Below are positions 1 through 6,170 of a stretch of 7,047 nt of DNA, one piece after another (positions within the stretch are counted from its first letter, which is position 1; the number at the start of each line of letters is the position of its first letter). The notes under the pieces are model-generated. The model worked only from the letters and a program-made list of their open reading frames with translations, did no database searches and had not been told where the DNA came from. The stretch is taken from the NCBI GenBank assembly GCA_013139395.1, contig WTAX01000513.1, positions 1 to 7,047 on the forward strand, read 5' to 3'. The translations under genes and the position numbers were made by a program. Source of the stretch: Gammaproteobacteria bacterium (GTDB lineage Bacteria; Pseudomonadota; Gammaproteobacteria; GRL18).

Positions 1-648
1 ATGACATTGTTTATTGCCCTGAATGATATTCGCCGGCATCATGATGCTTCCTTAAAATTTGATTTTGTCTGTCGGGCGGGGATTTGCGGTAGTTGTGCCA
101 TGATCATTAATGGCAAACCGGGTCTTGCCTGTCATACGCTTACCGCTAAAATGGCTCCTGAAATTACTCTTGCGCCATTGCCCGTATTTGAGCTGATTGG
201 TGATTTGTCCGTCTATACCGGCAATTGGATGCGCGGTCTGAATGAACGTCTTGAAGCGTGGATTCATCAGCAGGAAGAGACTGATATTAATCGCCTTGAA
301 GAGCCCATGGAACCTGAGCTGGCGGAAGAAATCTATGAACTGGATCGCTGTATCGAATGCGGCTGCTGCGTTGCCGGCTGCGGCACTATGCAAATGCATG
401 AAGAATTTGTCGGCGCGGTCGGTCTGAATAAAATTGCTCGTTATCAGCTTGATCCCAGAGATAAGCGTAGTGATAATGATTATTATGAATTAGTGGGTGA
501 TGAAGACGGGGTATTTGGTTGTATGACGCTATTGGGGTGTGAAGACGTTTGTCCAAAAAAACTGCCATTACAGTCTAAAATTGCCTATCTGCGGCGAAAA
601 ATGGTAGGAATTGGGCTAAAAACATCTTCAGAATGTTATTCTTGTTAA
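1..648 (+). CDS. frdB: Fumarate reductase/succinate dehydrogenase iron-sulfur subunit, Wolinella type (5' truncated)
   Basis: Electron-transfer subunit of the membrane-bound quinol:fumarate reductase (or succinate:quinone reductase), carrying electrons between the flavoprotein FrdA and the haem b anchor FrdC. All cluster ligands are visible, numbered from the first codon in the window: C24, C29, C32 and C44 for [2Fe-2S]; C117, C120, C123 and C184 for [4Fe-4S]; C127, C174 and C180 for [3Fe-4S]. The stretches [20 protein letters not shown] and GVFGCMTLL, and the end [15 protein letters not shown], match my memory of Wolinella succinogenes FrdB rather than E. coli FrdB/SdhB. The codon at base 1 is ATG but is probably internal: the family has about 30 more residues before this point, so the true start lies outside the window. 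A short tail after LRRKMV ends in an extra CYSC. As the last gene before a terminator, it fits a frdCAB operon entering from the left. Family call is secure; direction of the reaction in vivo is not known. Confidence 0.93.
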   Translation: MTLFIALNDIRRHHDASLKFDFVCRAGICGSCAMIINGKPGLACHTLTAKMAPEITLAPLPVFELIGDLSVYTGNWMRGLNERLEAWIHQQEETDINRLEEPMEPELAEEIYELDRCIECGCCVAGCGTMQMHEEFVGAVGLNKIARYQLDPRDKRSDNDYYELVGDEDGVFGCMTLLGCEDVCPKKLPLQSKIAYLRRKMVGIGLKTSSECYSC

Positions 649-654
649 TGCAGT

Positions 655-696
655 TAAACTTCTCTCCCTGCCCTGAAAGAAAGGGAGAGAAGTTTA
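655..696. terminator. Bidirectional hairpin terminator between converging genes
   Basis: A perfect 15-bp stem pairs 655-669 with 682-696 (arms TAAACTTCTCTCCCT and AGGGAGAGAAGTTTA) around a 12-nt loop. It starts 6 nt after the iron-sulfur subunit stop and ends 6 nt before the stop of the DUF302 gene on the other strand, so it can end transcription from both sides. The T-rich tail on each side is short (GTTTATT on plus, AGTTTAA on minus). The strong stem and the position are the main support. Confidence 0.75.
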
Positions 697-702
697 TTCA
701 GG

Positions 703-1230
703 TTAAAAACTACCTTTAACACCTGCAGTGATAATTTGCAGCATCTGAGCATTAATCGTCACCGCAATTTTTCTCAGATCTTCTGGTAACGGGTACTTAT
801 CAATAATCATATCCAGATTAATCATTTGCAGCCAAAGATGGCCTTTTTCATCTTCAACCAGGGCAATACGACAGGGCATGAAAGCGGCATAAAGCGTATT
901 GAACTGTACCATTTTCATAGCATCTTCCGGATTACAGAATTGAAAAATTTCTAAATGAGGTGGATTTAAACCCCGTGCTTTCAATTCATCAGAAACCGGT
1001 AAATAGCCTACTTTTTTCATATTAAGCTCTTCAGCTTTAAGATTAATAGACATGTGAGCATCACGCACGCTAACCCCTTTATCAAGAGGCATTTTTAATA
1101 CCGAAATAGAAACATCAACCATATCGGGTATGAGTTCTTCTTTTTGTATCAGGTCCTGGGCGAAGGCAATCTGTGCAAACATTAACATTGAAGAAAATAA
1201 GCTTAAAACAATCAGTTTTGTACGTTTCAT
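703..1230 (-). CDS. Exported DUF302-domain protein
   Basis: A 175-residue protein with a clear Sec signal peptide: basic MKRTK, a hydrophobic core to about residue 21, and a likely cut after AFA (residues 22-24), so it should be periplasmic. The mature part fits the DUF302 family (PF03625): the core has F-x-F-C at 96-99 (C99), then MPCRIALVED at 118-127 (C120), the paired-cysteine pattern I associate with this family. No enzymatic role is established for DUF302; the two cysteines could form a disulfide or bind a cofactor or metal, which is speculation. The start is supported by GAGGA 6 nt upstream (1237-1241). It lies 19 nt downstream of the diheme cytochrome gene on the same strand, so the two are probably co-transcribed and may work together in periplasmic electron transfer. 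It ends at the shared terminator at 655-696. Family assignment is good, function unknown. Confidence 0.82.
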   Translation of the reverse strand: MKRTKLIVLSLFSSMLMFAQIAFAQDLIQKEELIPDMVDVSISVLKMPLDKGVSVRDAHMSINLKAEELNMKKVGYLPVSDELKARGLNPPHLEIFQFCNPEDAMKMVQFNTLYAAFMPCRIALVEDEKGHLWLQMINLDMIIDKYPLPEDLRKIAVTINAQMLQIITAGVKGSF

Positions 1231-1249
1231 AATGTATCCTCAGATCAGG

Positions 1250-1861
1250 TTAGTCATCAAGTGTTGATATAAAAGTCATAATGTCGATAATTTCTTCTTT
1301 GCTATAGTCATCAAAGGTCTCATCTTCTTCATCGTTGTCATGTAGACGATCTTTGTTTTTAAAGAAATCAACCTGTCTTAACAAGTATTCAGTATACTGC
1401 CAGGAAGTCGGTGGCGCTTTCTTTTTAGCTTTACCTTCTGCTTTTTTACCATGGCAGGTTTTACAATCACCCTTATATAATTTTTTACCTTTTTTGGCAT
1501 TACCGGTAAAAGTAGGAATGGTCAGAGTGGGTGCTTCTTTTTGAATATCGATGGATGAAATATAAGAATAAAGGTCATCTTTTTCTTTACCGGTTATTTT
1601 GTCTAAACGGCCAATGGTCAGCATGGCAGGATTATAGCGTTTATCAGAAGTAAATAAATCATGCTGATGCATAAGATAATACTTGGGCAAACCACCGATT
1701 TTTGGGAAGTTACCTCCTTTAACACCCTGGCCTACTTTACCATGACAAAGTGTACAAAATTTAAAGAGTTTTTTTCCATTTTCTAAATCAGCCGAATAAA
1801 CATTTGAGCCAGAAAAAAGAAAGCAACTAATGATTATTAAATAAATAAGTCTAAATCTCAT
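1250..1861 (-). CDS. Periplasmic diheme cytochrome c, cytochrome c4-like
   Basis: A 203-residue exported electron carrier with two covalent haem sites: CTLCH at 36-40 and CKTCH at 133-137. An N-terminal hydrophobic segment (residues 4-19) ending near VYSA (21-24) is a signal peptide, as needed for periplasmic haem attachment. The first domain (about 25-105) follows cytochrome c4/c553: GNFPKIGG at 50-57 and NPAM at 77-80, with M80 the likely axial ligand. The second domain (about 118-203) has no Met in the corresponding place, where an acidic run (DNDEEDE, 175-181) stands instead; H174 is the nearest possible ligand. The start of domain 2 is very lysine-rich (about 119-149), making the protein strongly polarised. 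Start ATG has AAGGAGA at 1867-1873, 5 nt upstream. It is the first gene of a probable unit with the DUF302 gene. Redox partners cannot be read from the window; the fumarate reductase gene converges on it and is not in the same operon. Confidence 0.9.
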   Translation of the reverse strand: MRFRLIYLIIISCFLFSGSNVYSADLENGKKLFKFCTLCHGKVGQGVKGGNFPKIGGLPKYYLMHQHDLFTSDKRYNPAMLTIGRLDKITGKEKDDLYSYISSIDIQKEAPTLTIPTFTGNAKKGKKLYKGDCKTCHGKKAEGKAKKKAPPTSWQYTEYLLRQVDFFKNKDRLHDNDEEDETFDDYSKEEIIDIMTFISTLDD

Positions 1862-1919
1862 ATCGTTCTCCTTTAGTATTTCTTAGTTTGTGTTGTTATT
1901 ATTTTTATAAGTTTGTGGC

Positions 1920-1947
1920 GTTATTATTAAATTAGTTTAATAATAAC
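1920..1947. repeat. AT-rich inverted repeat upstream of the cytochrome gene
   Basis: Arms 1920-1931 and 1936-1947 are exact reverse complements (GTTATTATTAAA / TTTAATAATAAC), 12 bp around a 4-nt centre TTAG. The centre lies about 72 nt upstream of the cytochrome start codon, so it could be an operator-like site or a leader hairpin. It shares bases 1945-1947 with the next hairpin, so both cannot form fully at once. Base composition is almost pure A/T, so some pairing by chance is possible. Confidence 0.5.
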
Positions 1948-1966
1948 TGCTATGTTAGTAGCAGTT
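1945..1966. repeat. 8-bp hairpin overlapping the neighbouring inverted repeat
   Basis: Arms AACTGCTA (1945-1952) and TAGCAGTT (1959-1966) pair perfectly around a 6-nt loop TGTTAG. On the minus strand the stem is followed by ATTATTAAAC, only loosely U-rich, so it could be a weak terminator for the moxR transcript, or a second part of a control region for the cytochrome gene. The sequence alone does not decide. Confidence 0.4.
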
Positions 1967-2076
1967 TATATGCCAATATTAAAATATTCTTAAAAAATGA
2001 TATAACTGATTGAAATTAAAGGAATAAAAAAGACTAAGATTGTACGAGCAGATAAAAGGATTGAATTAGTATGTCA

Positions 2077-2123
2077 TTTTATTGATCTATGTCATGAAAA
2101 AAACATGACATAGATCAATAAAA
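2077..2123. repeat. Perfect 20-bp inverted repeat with A7 loop; arms resemble FNR/ANR sites
   Basis: The left arm TTTTATTGATCTATGTCATG (2077-2096) is the exact reverse complement of the right arm (2104-2123), with a loop of seven A. It lies 30 nt past the moxR stop. Transcribed from either strand it would give a very stable hairpin, but neither strand has a U-tract after the stem, so it is not a standard intrinsic terminator. Each arm contains a near match to the FNR/ANR consensus TTGAT-N4-ATCAA: TTGAT-CTAT-GTCAT at 2082-2095, and its mirror ATGAC-ATAG-ATCAA at 2105-2118. This is about 230-250 nt upstream of the cytochrome start, far for a classical FNR-activated promoter. It could be a transcript-end stabiliser, a small dispersed palindromic element or a double regulator site. 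The repeat itself is certain, its role is not. Confidence 0.9.
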
Positions 2124-2131
2124 GTCTATTT

Positions 2132-2141
2132 TGTCATGACA
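2132..2141. repeat. 10-bp palindrome TGTCATGACA
   Basis: A perfect palindrome 8 nt from the 20-bp inverted repeat and 12 nt from the moxR stop. Its half-site TGTCAT recurs at 2072-2077 and 2090-2095, and as ATGACA at 2105-2110. The clustering suggests a protein-binding site, but this is inference. Confidence 0.5.
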
Positions 2142-2153
2142 GGGCAGGTTAGT

Positions 2154-3056
2154 TTATGGTATGGGTAACTCATTAAATAAATTCATGACTTGTTGTTCAT
2201 TACGGTTTTGATCATCTCTGACGATAAGACGATGTAGGATAATTGATGGTAAAACCGCCTTAATATCATCGGGAATGACCATCTCTCGATTGTGAATAAA
2301 TGCCCAGGCTTGTGCCGCTCTTAATAAGGCCATACCGGCACGAGGTGATAAGCCGGTTAGAAAATATTGACTATGACGGGAAAATTGCAAAATATCCTGA
2401 ACATAATCGAGTAGGGCAGATGAGATATGCACTTCTCTGATCTGCTGCTGCATTTTTTGTAATTGCTCAGTACTAAAAACAGGTGCTATGCTTTGTAATA
2501 ATTCACGTCTATCTGCACCACTTAATATGCCTCGCTCAGTTTGCCTGTCGGGATATCCTAAAACAATGCGCATTAAAAATCGATCCAGCTGGGATTCCGG
2601 TAAGGGAAAAGTACCTGATTGAGTTTGTGGATTTTGGGTGGCAATGACAAAGAAAGGATCATCCAGCTGATAGGTTTTACCATCCATTGTAATTTGTTGT
2701 TCTTCCATGGCTTCAAGCAGGGCACTTTGAGTTTTTGCTGTAGCACGATTAATTTCATCGGCCAGCACCAGTTGAGTGAATATTGGGCCGGGATGAAAGC
2801 GAAACTCAGCAGTATTTCGATCAAAAATAGACACACCAATAATATCAGCAGGTAACATATCACTGGTAAATTGAATGCGTGAATAATCCAGACCAAAGAG
2901 TTTGGCTAATAAGTGTGCCAGTGTGGTTTTACCCATACCGGGTAAATCTTCGATTAATAAATGGCCTCTGGATAATAAACAGGCAATGGCCAGCTTAATT
3001 TGCTCTTCTTTACCAGATATAATGGTATTTGCTGTTTGTAGTAGCTGGCTAAACAT
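2154..3056 (-). CDS. MoxR-family AAA+ ATPase
   Basis: A 300-residue cytoplasmic AAA+ ATPase of the MoxR group, which are chaperone-like proteins that help assemble or activate partner complexes, often with VWA- or DUF58-domain proteins. Visible motifs: Walker A GMGKTT at 40-45 (K43), with Met in place of the usual Val; Walker B LVLADEINRA at 96-105 (D100, E101); sensor 1 in VIATQNP at 137-143; arginine-finger region ESQLDRF at 154-160; sensor 2 GLSPRAGMAL at 235-244 (R239). Length is normal for the family and no key residue is missing. The start is backed by AAGGAGA at 3067-3073, which overlaps the stop of the upstream AI-2E-family gene; the two genes are 16 nt apart and surely co-transcribed. 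The DUF58 gene that commonly follows moxR is absent: 292 nt of noncoding DNA comes next, then a cytochrome. The target complex therefore cannot be inferred from context. Confidence 0.93.
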   Translation of the reverse strand: MFSQLLQTANTIISGKEEQIKLAIACLLSRGHLLIEDLPGMGKTTLAHLLAKLFGLDYSRIQFTSDMLPADIIGVSIFDRNTAEFRFHPGPIFTQLVLADEINRATAKTQSALLEAMEEQQITMDGKTYQLDDPFFVIATQNPQTQSGTFPLPESQLDRFLMRIVLGYPDRQTERGILSGADRRELLQSIAPVFSTEQLQKMQQQIREVHISSALLDYVQDILQFSRHSQYFLTGLSPRAGMALLRAAQAWAFIHNREMVIPDDIKAVLPSIILHRLIVRDDQNRNEQQVMNLFNELPIP

Positions 3057-3072
3057 TTAGGATGGTTCTCCT

Positions 3073-4116
3073 TCATTCATTATTTAATAAGATAGATACC
3101 CAACGTGTGTTTTCATGACTATCCATGATAATTTTAAACGTCATGGTGAGCGGAATAGATAGGAACATACCAATAGGGCCAAGCATCCATCCCCAAAAAA
3201 CTAATGACAAAAACACAACCAGTGTTGAAAGGCCAAGACTGCGTCCCATCAGTCTGGGTTCAAGAAAACTGCCGATAAGACTATTCATCAGTAAATAAAG
3301 CAGCGCCACTTCACCTGCGGCAAGAAAGCCAAACTGGATAAGTGCCAGAAGTATTACTGGAATTGCTGCAATAATTGAGCCGATATTAGGAATAAAGTTT
3401 AATAAAAAAACCACCATACCCCAAAGAATGGGAAAATCAATGCCCATAATGGTTAATACCACAATAATGGGTAGGGCTGTGATCAGACTGGTAAAGGCTT
3501 TAATTTTAAAATATCGTCCCATAGTACCAGAAATATGTCCCAGACGGGCCATAGTTTGAGCGGGATTATGAGAAATATGTTTAAATTTAAAGCTAAAGCA
3601 ACTCAACTCTAATAATAAAAAAATCACCATCATTAAAATTAGAAAAATATTAGTAAGAGCACCTAGCACCTGATTGAAGGTAGAGCTTACAAAACTCATC
3701 ACTTTACCAAAATTTAAAATTTTTCTTAATTCTTCAAGTTCTAAATGTATGCCAAATTGACTTAGAGTGACGGCTATAGATTGGGTAATTTCTTGTAAAC
3801 GTGACTGATATTCGGGCAACTTATCAGAAAAATTTTGTAAGGAAGAGCCTAAAATTGAGCTGATAAAAAAGCCTAATATAATGATGCTGAGAATAATAAG
3901 GCTGACAGCAAGACCAGCTGGAACTTTTTTTTCTGTTAGCCAAAACATGGCTGGCCCGCTAATAGCACTGATAAAAAGAGCAATTAAGAAGGGAGAAATA
4001 ATTGCTTCAGCATATTTTACCCCTGCAAGCACAATGACGATGGCAGCTAAAGTGATGATCAGGCTGGTAGAGCGTGTAGCAGGGGAAGCATCTTCCATTA
4101 GTAATACCCAATTCAT
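3073..4116 (-). CDS. AI-2E (PerM/YhhT) family membrane protein
   Basis: A 347-residue inner-membrane protein of the AI-2E/PerM family (PF01594). Family members have been linked to autoinducer-2 export, sodium/proton exchange and other transport, so the substrate cannot be assigned from sequence. Hydrophobic segments lie near residues 18-32, 35-60, 67-90, 148-170, 208-232, 234-262, 264-284 and 296-328, with a soluble, partly helical region at about 92-145 between the third and fourth. Diagnostic motifs are FIPNIGSIIAAIP at 241-253 and EPRLMGRSLGLSTLVV at 286-301, followed by GWMLGPIGMFLSIPLT at 309-324. The start is uncertain: ATG at 4116 has no clear ribosome site, while ATG at 4098 (M7) has a weak GGGT upstream and would give a plausible short leader from a TATAAT at 4124-4129. 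The choice does not affect the domain. First gene of a two-gene unit with moxR and divergent from mnmG. Confidence 0.88.
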   Translation of the reverse strand: MNWVLLMEDASPATRSTSLIITLAAIVIVLAGVKYAEAIISPFLIALFISAISGPAMFWLTEKKVPAGLAVSLIILSIIILGFFISSILGSSLQNFSDKLPEYQSRLQEITQSIAVTLSQFGIHLELEELRKILNFGKVMSFVSSTFNQVLGALTNIFLILMMVIFLLLELSCFSFKFKHISHNPAQTMARLGHISGTMGRYFKIKAFTSLITALPIIVVLTIMGIDFPILWGMVVFLLNFIPNIGSIIAAIPVILLALIQFGFLAAGEVALLYLLMNSLIGSFLEPRLMGRSLGLSTLVVFLSLVFWGWMLGPIGMFLSIPLTMTFKIIMDSHENTRWVSILLNNE

Positions 4117-4123
4117 AATTTTA

Positions 4124-4129
4124 ATTATA
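4124..4129 (-). promoter_or_regulatory. Possible -10 box of the AI-2E/moxR unit
   Basis: A consensus TATAAT on the minus strand, 7 nt upstream of the ATG at 4116. No good -35 hexamer lies 16-18 nt further upstream. If used, transcription would begin at about 4117, making the upstream ATG leaderless or favouring the ATG at 4098. The surroundings are AT-rich, so this may be chance. Confidence 0.35.
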
Positions 4130-4186
4130 AGTACTTCAATTGTATGAAATGGGTAAAATTAAACAAGTTGTTTTACAGTAATATTA

Positions 4187-4217
4187 TTTACAACAAGCAA
4201 AGCAGATGATTTATAAT
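4187..4217 (+). promoter_or_regulatory. Possible sigma-70 promoter for mnmG-rsmG
   Basis: TTTACA at 4187-4192 and a consensus TATAAT at 4212-4217 are separated by 19 nt, longer than the optimal 17. Transcription would begin near 4224, giving a leader of about 54 nt before the mnmG start. A 13-nt perfect palindrome (AAACAAGTTGTTT, 4161-4173) just upstream could be an operator, but it is simple A/T-rich sequence. Confidence 0.45.
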
Positions 4218-4266
4218 GCTTTGTTTGATAATAGTCTTAAGTAAATAAATAGCCCATTGTGATACC

Positions 4267-4270
4267 GGAG
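4267..4270 (+). promoter_or_regulatory. Ribosome binding site that fixes the TTG start of mnmG
   Basis: GGAG lies 7 nt before the TTG at 4278. An in-frame TGA at 4260-4262 rules out any start further upstream, and the next in-frame ATG is at codon 23, inside the dinucleotide-binding fold. The TTG is therefore the only reasonable start. Confidence 0.8.
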
Positions 4271-4277
4271 TAATAAA

Positions 4278-6167
4278 TTGTTTTATACAGATCAGTTTGA
4301 TGTCATCGTCATTGGCGGCGGCCACGCAGGTACAGAAGCTGCAATGGCGGCCAGCCGTATGGGGTCCAGTACTTTGCTGATCTCTCATAATATCGAAACG
4401 CTGGGTCAGATGTCCTGTAATCCGGCTATCGGCGGTATAGGCAAAGGCCATTTAGTTAAAGAGATAGATGCTTTAGGTGGTCTGATGGCTAAGGCAACTG
4501 ATCTGGGTGGTATTCAGTTTCGTCGTCTTAATGCCTCTAAAGGGCCGGCAGTGAGAGCCACTCGTGCTCAAGCAGATCGGGTTTTATATAAAGCGGCTGT
4601 GCGTTATGCGCTGGAAAATCAGCCTAATCTTAAACTGTTTCAACAGGCGGTTACCGATCTCATCGTTGAAAATGAGCAGGTAGTCGGTGTCGAGACCGAA
4701 ATGGGGCTCAAGTTTAGGTCCAAAACAGTGGTGCTGACTACCGGTACGTTCTTAGGTGGTTTAATTCATATTGGTCTGGAAAACTATCAGGGTGGTCGGG
4801 CGGGTGATCCCCCTGCTAATAAATTAGCGCGACGTTTACGTGAGCTGCCGTTTAATGTGGGTCGTCTGAAAACAGGTACACCGCCGCGACTGGATGGCCG
4901 CAGTATTGATTTTTCAGTGTTGCAGGAGCAGCCGGGTGATACGCCTATTCCCACCTTCTCATTTTTAGGTAAGCCCAGCGATCATCCGCGCCAGATCAGT
5001 TGTTATATCACTCATACCAATGAAAAAACCCATGACATAATTCGCACGGGCTTTGCACGTTCGCCTATGTTTACGGGAGTCATTGAGGGCGTTGGGCCAA
5101 GATACTGTCCGTCAATCGAAGATAAAATCAATCGTTTTGCCGATAAAGACTCGCATCAGGTTTTTGTTGAGCCGGAGGGCCTGCAAACTAATGAGGTGTA
5201 TCCCAACGGCATATCCACCAGCTTACCCTTTGATATCCAATTAGCCTTTATACGCTCGATGAAAGGTTTTGAAAAGGCCGATATTGTACGTCCCGGTTAT
5301 GCCATTGAATATGATTTCTTTGATCCCAGAGATTTAAAATCATCATTAGAAACCAAATTTATTAAAGGCCTGTTTTTTGCCGGACAAATCAATGGTACAA
5401 CAGGTTATGAAGAAGCCGCAGCACAAGGTTTGATTGCCGGTGCGAATGCTTCACTGCAGGTGCAGGAAAAAGAAGCCTGGTCACCGGGACGAGAAGAAGC
5501 CTATATTGGTGTGATGATTGATGATCTGATCACCCAGGGTACTTCAGAGCCGTATCGTATGTTTACCTCAAGAGCAGAATATCGACTGATCTTAAGAGAA
5601 GACAATGCCGATTTGCGCTTGACTGAAAAAGGCCGTGAACTGGGTCTGGTTGATGATCAGCGCTGGCAGGCCTTTTGTGAGAAAAGGGAACAGGTTAATA
5701 CGGAAATTAAGCGCTTAAAGAGTACCCGTATTGGTCCCAAGGCACTCACTGAAGAGGAAGCACTGCGGGTGCTGAAAACACCTTTGAATAAAGATACCAG
5801 CTTATATGATATGCTCAGAAGACCAGAAGTAAGTTATGACTCACTAACCAGCTTAGCTATTGCTGGTGATAAGATAGCTGATCCCATAGCTGCAGAGCAG
5901 GTAGAAATTCAGACAAAATATTCAGGCTATATTAAACGCCAGATGGAAGAAATTGATAAACATAAACGCTATGAGAATAAGGCCATTCCAGATGATTTTG
6001 ATTATTTAGGTCTTAAGTCACTGTCATCGGAAGTGCGCGAGAAATTACAAAAAGCGAAGCCGCAAACTATTGGTCAGGCCAGTCGTGTGCCGGGTGTGAC
6101 ACCTGCTGCTATTTCATTATTATTGGTCTTTTTGAAAAGTCATAAAGCTAAAAAGACAGGTCAATAA
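4278..6167 (+). CDS. mnmG: tRNA uridine-5-carboxymethylaminomethyl modification enzyme MnmG (GidA)
   Basis: FAD-dependent subunit of the cytoplasmic MnmE-MnmG complex, which adds the (carboxymethyl)aminomethyl group to the wobble uridine U34 of certain tRNAs using methylenetetrahydrofolate, supporting accurate decoding. The 629 residues equal the E. coli length. The FAD-binding Rossmann motif GGGHAG is at 13-18; the conserved cysteines C47 ([13 protein letters not shown]) and C277 (GPRYCPS) are present at the E. coli positions; other signatures are [17 protein letters not shown] at 85-101, GGRAGDPP at 172-179, [11 protein letters not shown] at 196-206, [17 protein letters not shown] at 338-354 and [17 protein letters not shown] at 368-384. 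The C-terminal MnmE-binding helical domain ends with [18 protein letters not shown]. The start is TTG, matching MFY..FDV of E. coli. rsmG follows after 3 nt and parA after that, the classic origin-proximal order. No frameshift or missing residue seen. Confidence 0.98.
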   Translation: MFYTDQFDVIVIGGGHAGTEAAMAASRMGSSTLLISHNIETLGQMSCNPAIGGIGKGHLVKEIDALGGLMAKATDLGGIQFRRLNASKGPAVRATRAQADRVLYKAAVRYALENQPNLKLFQQAVTDLIVENEQVVGVETEMGLKFRSKTVVLTTGTFLGGLIHIGLENYQGGRAGDPPANKLARRLRELPFNVGRLKTGTPPRLDGRSIDFSVLQEQPGDTPIPTFSFLGKPSDHPRQISCYITHTNEKTHDIIRTGFARSPMFTGVIEGVGPRYCPSIEDKINRFADKDSHQVFVEPEGLQTNEVYPNGISTSLPFDIQLAFIRSMKGFEKADIVRPGYAIEYDFFDPRDLKSSLETKFIKGLFFAGQINGTTGYEEAAAQGLIAGANASLQVQEKEAWSPGREEAYIGVMIDDLITQGTSEPYRMFTSRAEYRLILREDNADLRLTEKGRELGLVDDQRWQAFCEKREQVNTEIKRLKSTRIGPKALTEEEALRVLKTPLNKDTSLYDMLRRPEVSYDSLTSLAIAGDKIADPIAAEQVEIQTKYSGYIKRQMEEIDKHKRYENKAIPDDFDYLGLKSLSSEVREKLQKAKPQTIGQASRVPGVTPAAISLLLVFLKSHKAKKTGQ

Positions 6168-6170
6168 ATT

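Larger units (their letters stand above)
1862..2153. other. AT-rich intergenic spacer (292 nt) with several inverted repeats
   Basis: This stretch lies between the moxR stop and the cytochrome start, both on the minus strand. I find no convincing coding sequence on either strand: the longest start-to-stop runs are under about 15 codons and none has a ribosome site at a sensible distance. It must hold the end of the moxR transcript and the cytochrome promoter. It contains a hairpin pair at 1920-1966, a 20-bp inverted repeat at 2077-2123 and a palindrome at 2132-2141, listed separately. I could not identify a convincing -35/-10 pair for the cytochrome gene; TATAAA on the minus strand at 1904-1909 is a possible -10 but has no good -35. 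Confidence 0.8.

Noticed and set aside
52..399. Minus-strand open frame of 115 codons inside frdB
   Set aside because: It is antisense to the cysteine-cluster region; the plus-strand frame carries all expected ligands.
1975..1988. AATATT repeated as AATATT-AA-AATATT
   Set aside because: Short self-complementary A/T sequence in an AT-rich spacer, expected by chance.
2040..2069. Tiny plus-strand frame starting TTG in the moxR-cytochrome spacer
   Set aside because: Only nine codons with a rare start and no ribosome site at a suitable distance.
2077..2123. Reading the 20-bp stem-loop as an intrinsic terminator of moxR
   Set aside because: On both strands the stem ends in AATAAAA and is not followed by T residues, so it does not meet the usual criteria.
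2619..2855. Plus-strand open frame inside moxR
   Set aside because: It is antisense to the Walker B region of a secure gene and its translation shows no family features.
4184..4192. DnaA-box-like TTATTTACA upstream of mnmG, where some gammaproteobacteria have oriC
   Set aside because: It differs from TTATNCACA at one position and is the only such site I see; an origin needs several boxes and an AT-rich unwinding element, and the spacer is only 161 nt.
4188..4451. Minus-strand open frame of 87 codons opposite the mnmG start
   Set aside because: It overlaps the well-conserved MnmG FAD-binding region, has no recognisable domain, and would cover the mnmG promoter and ribosome site.
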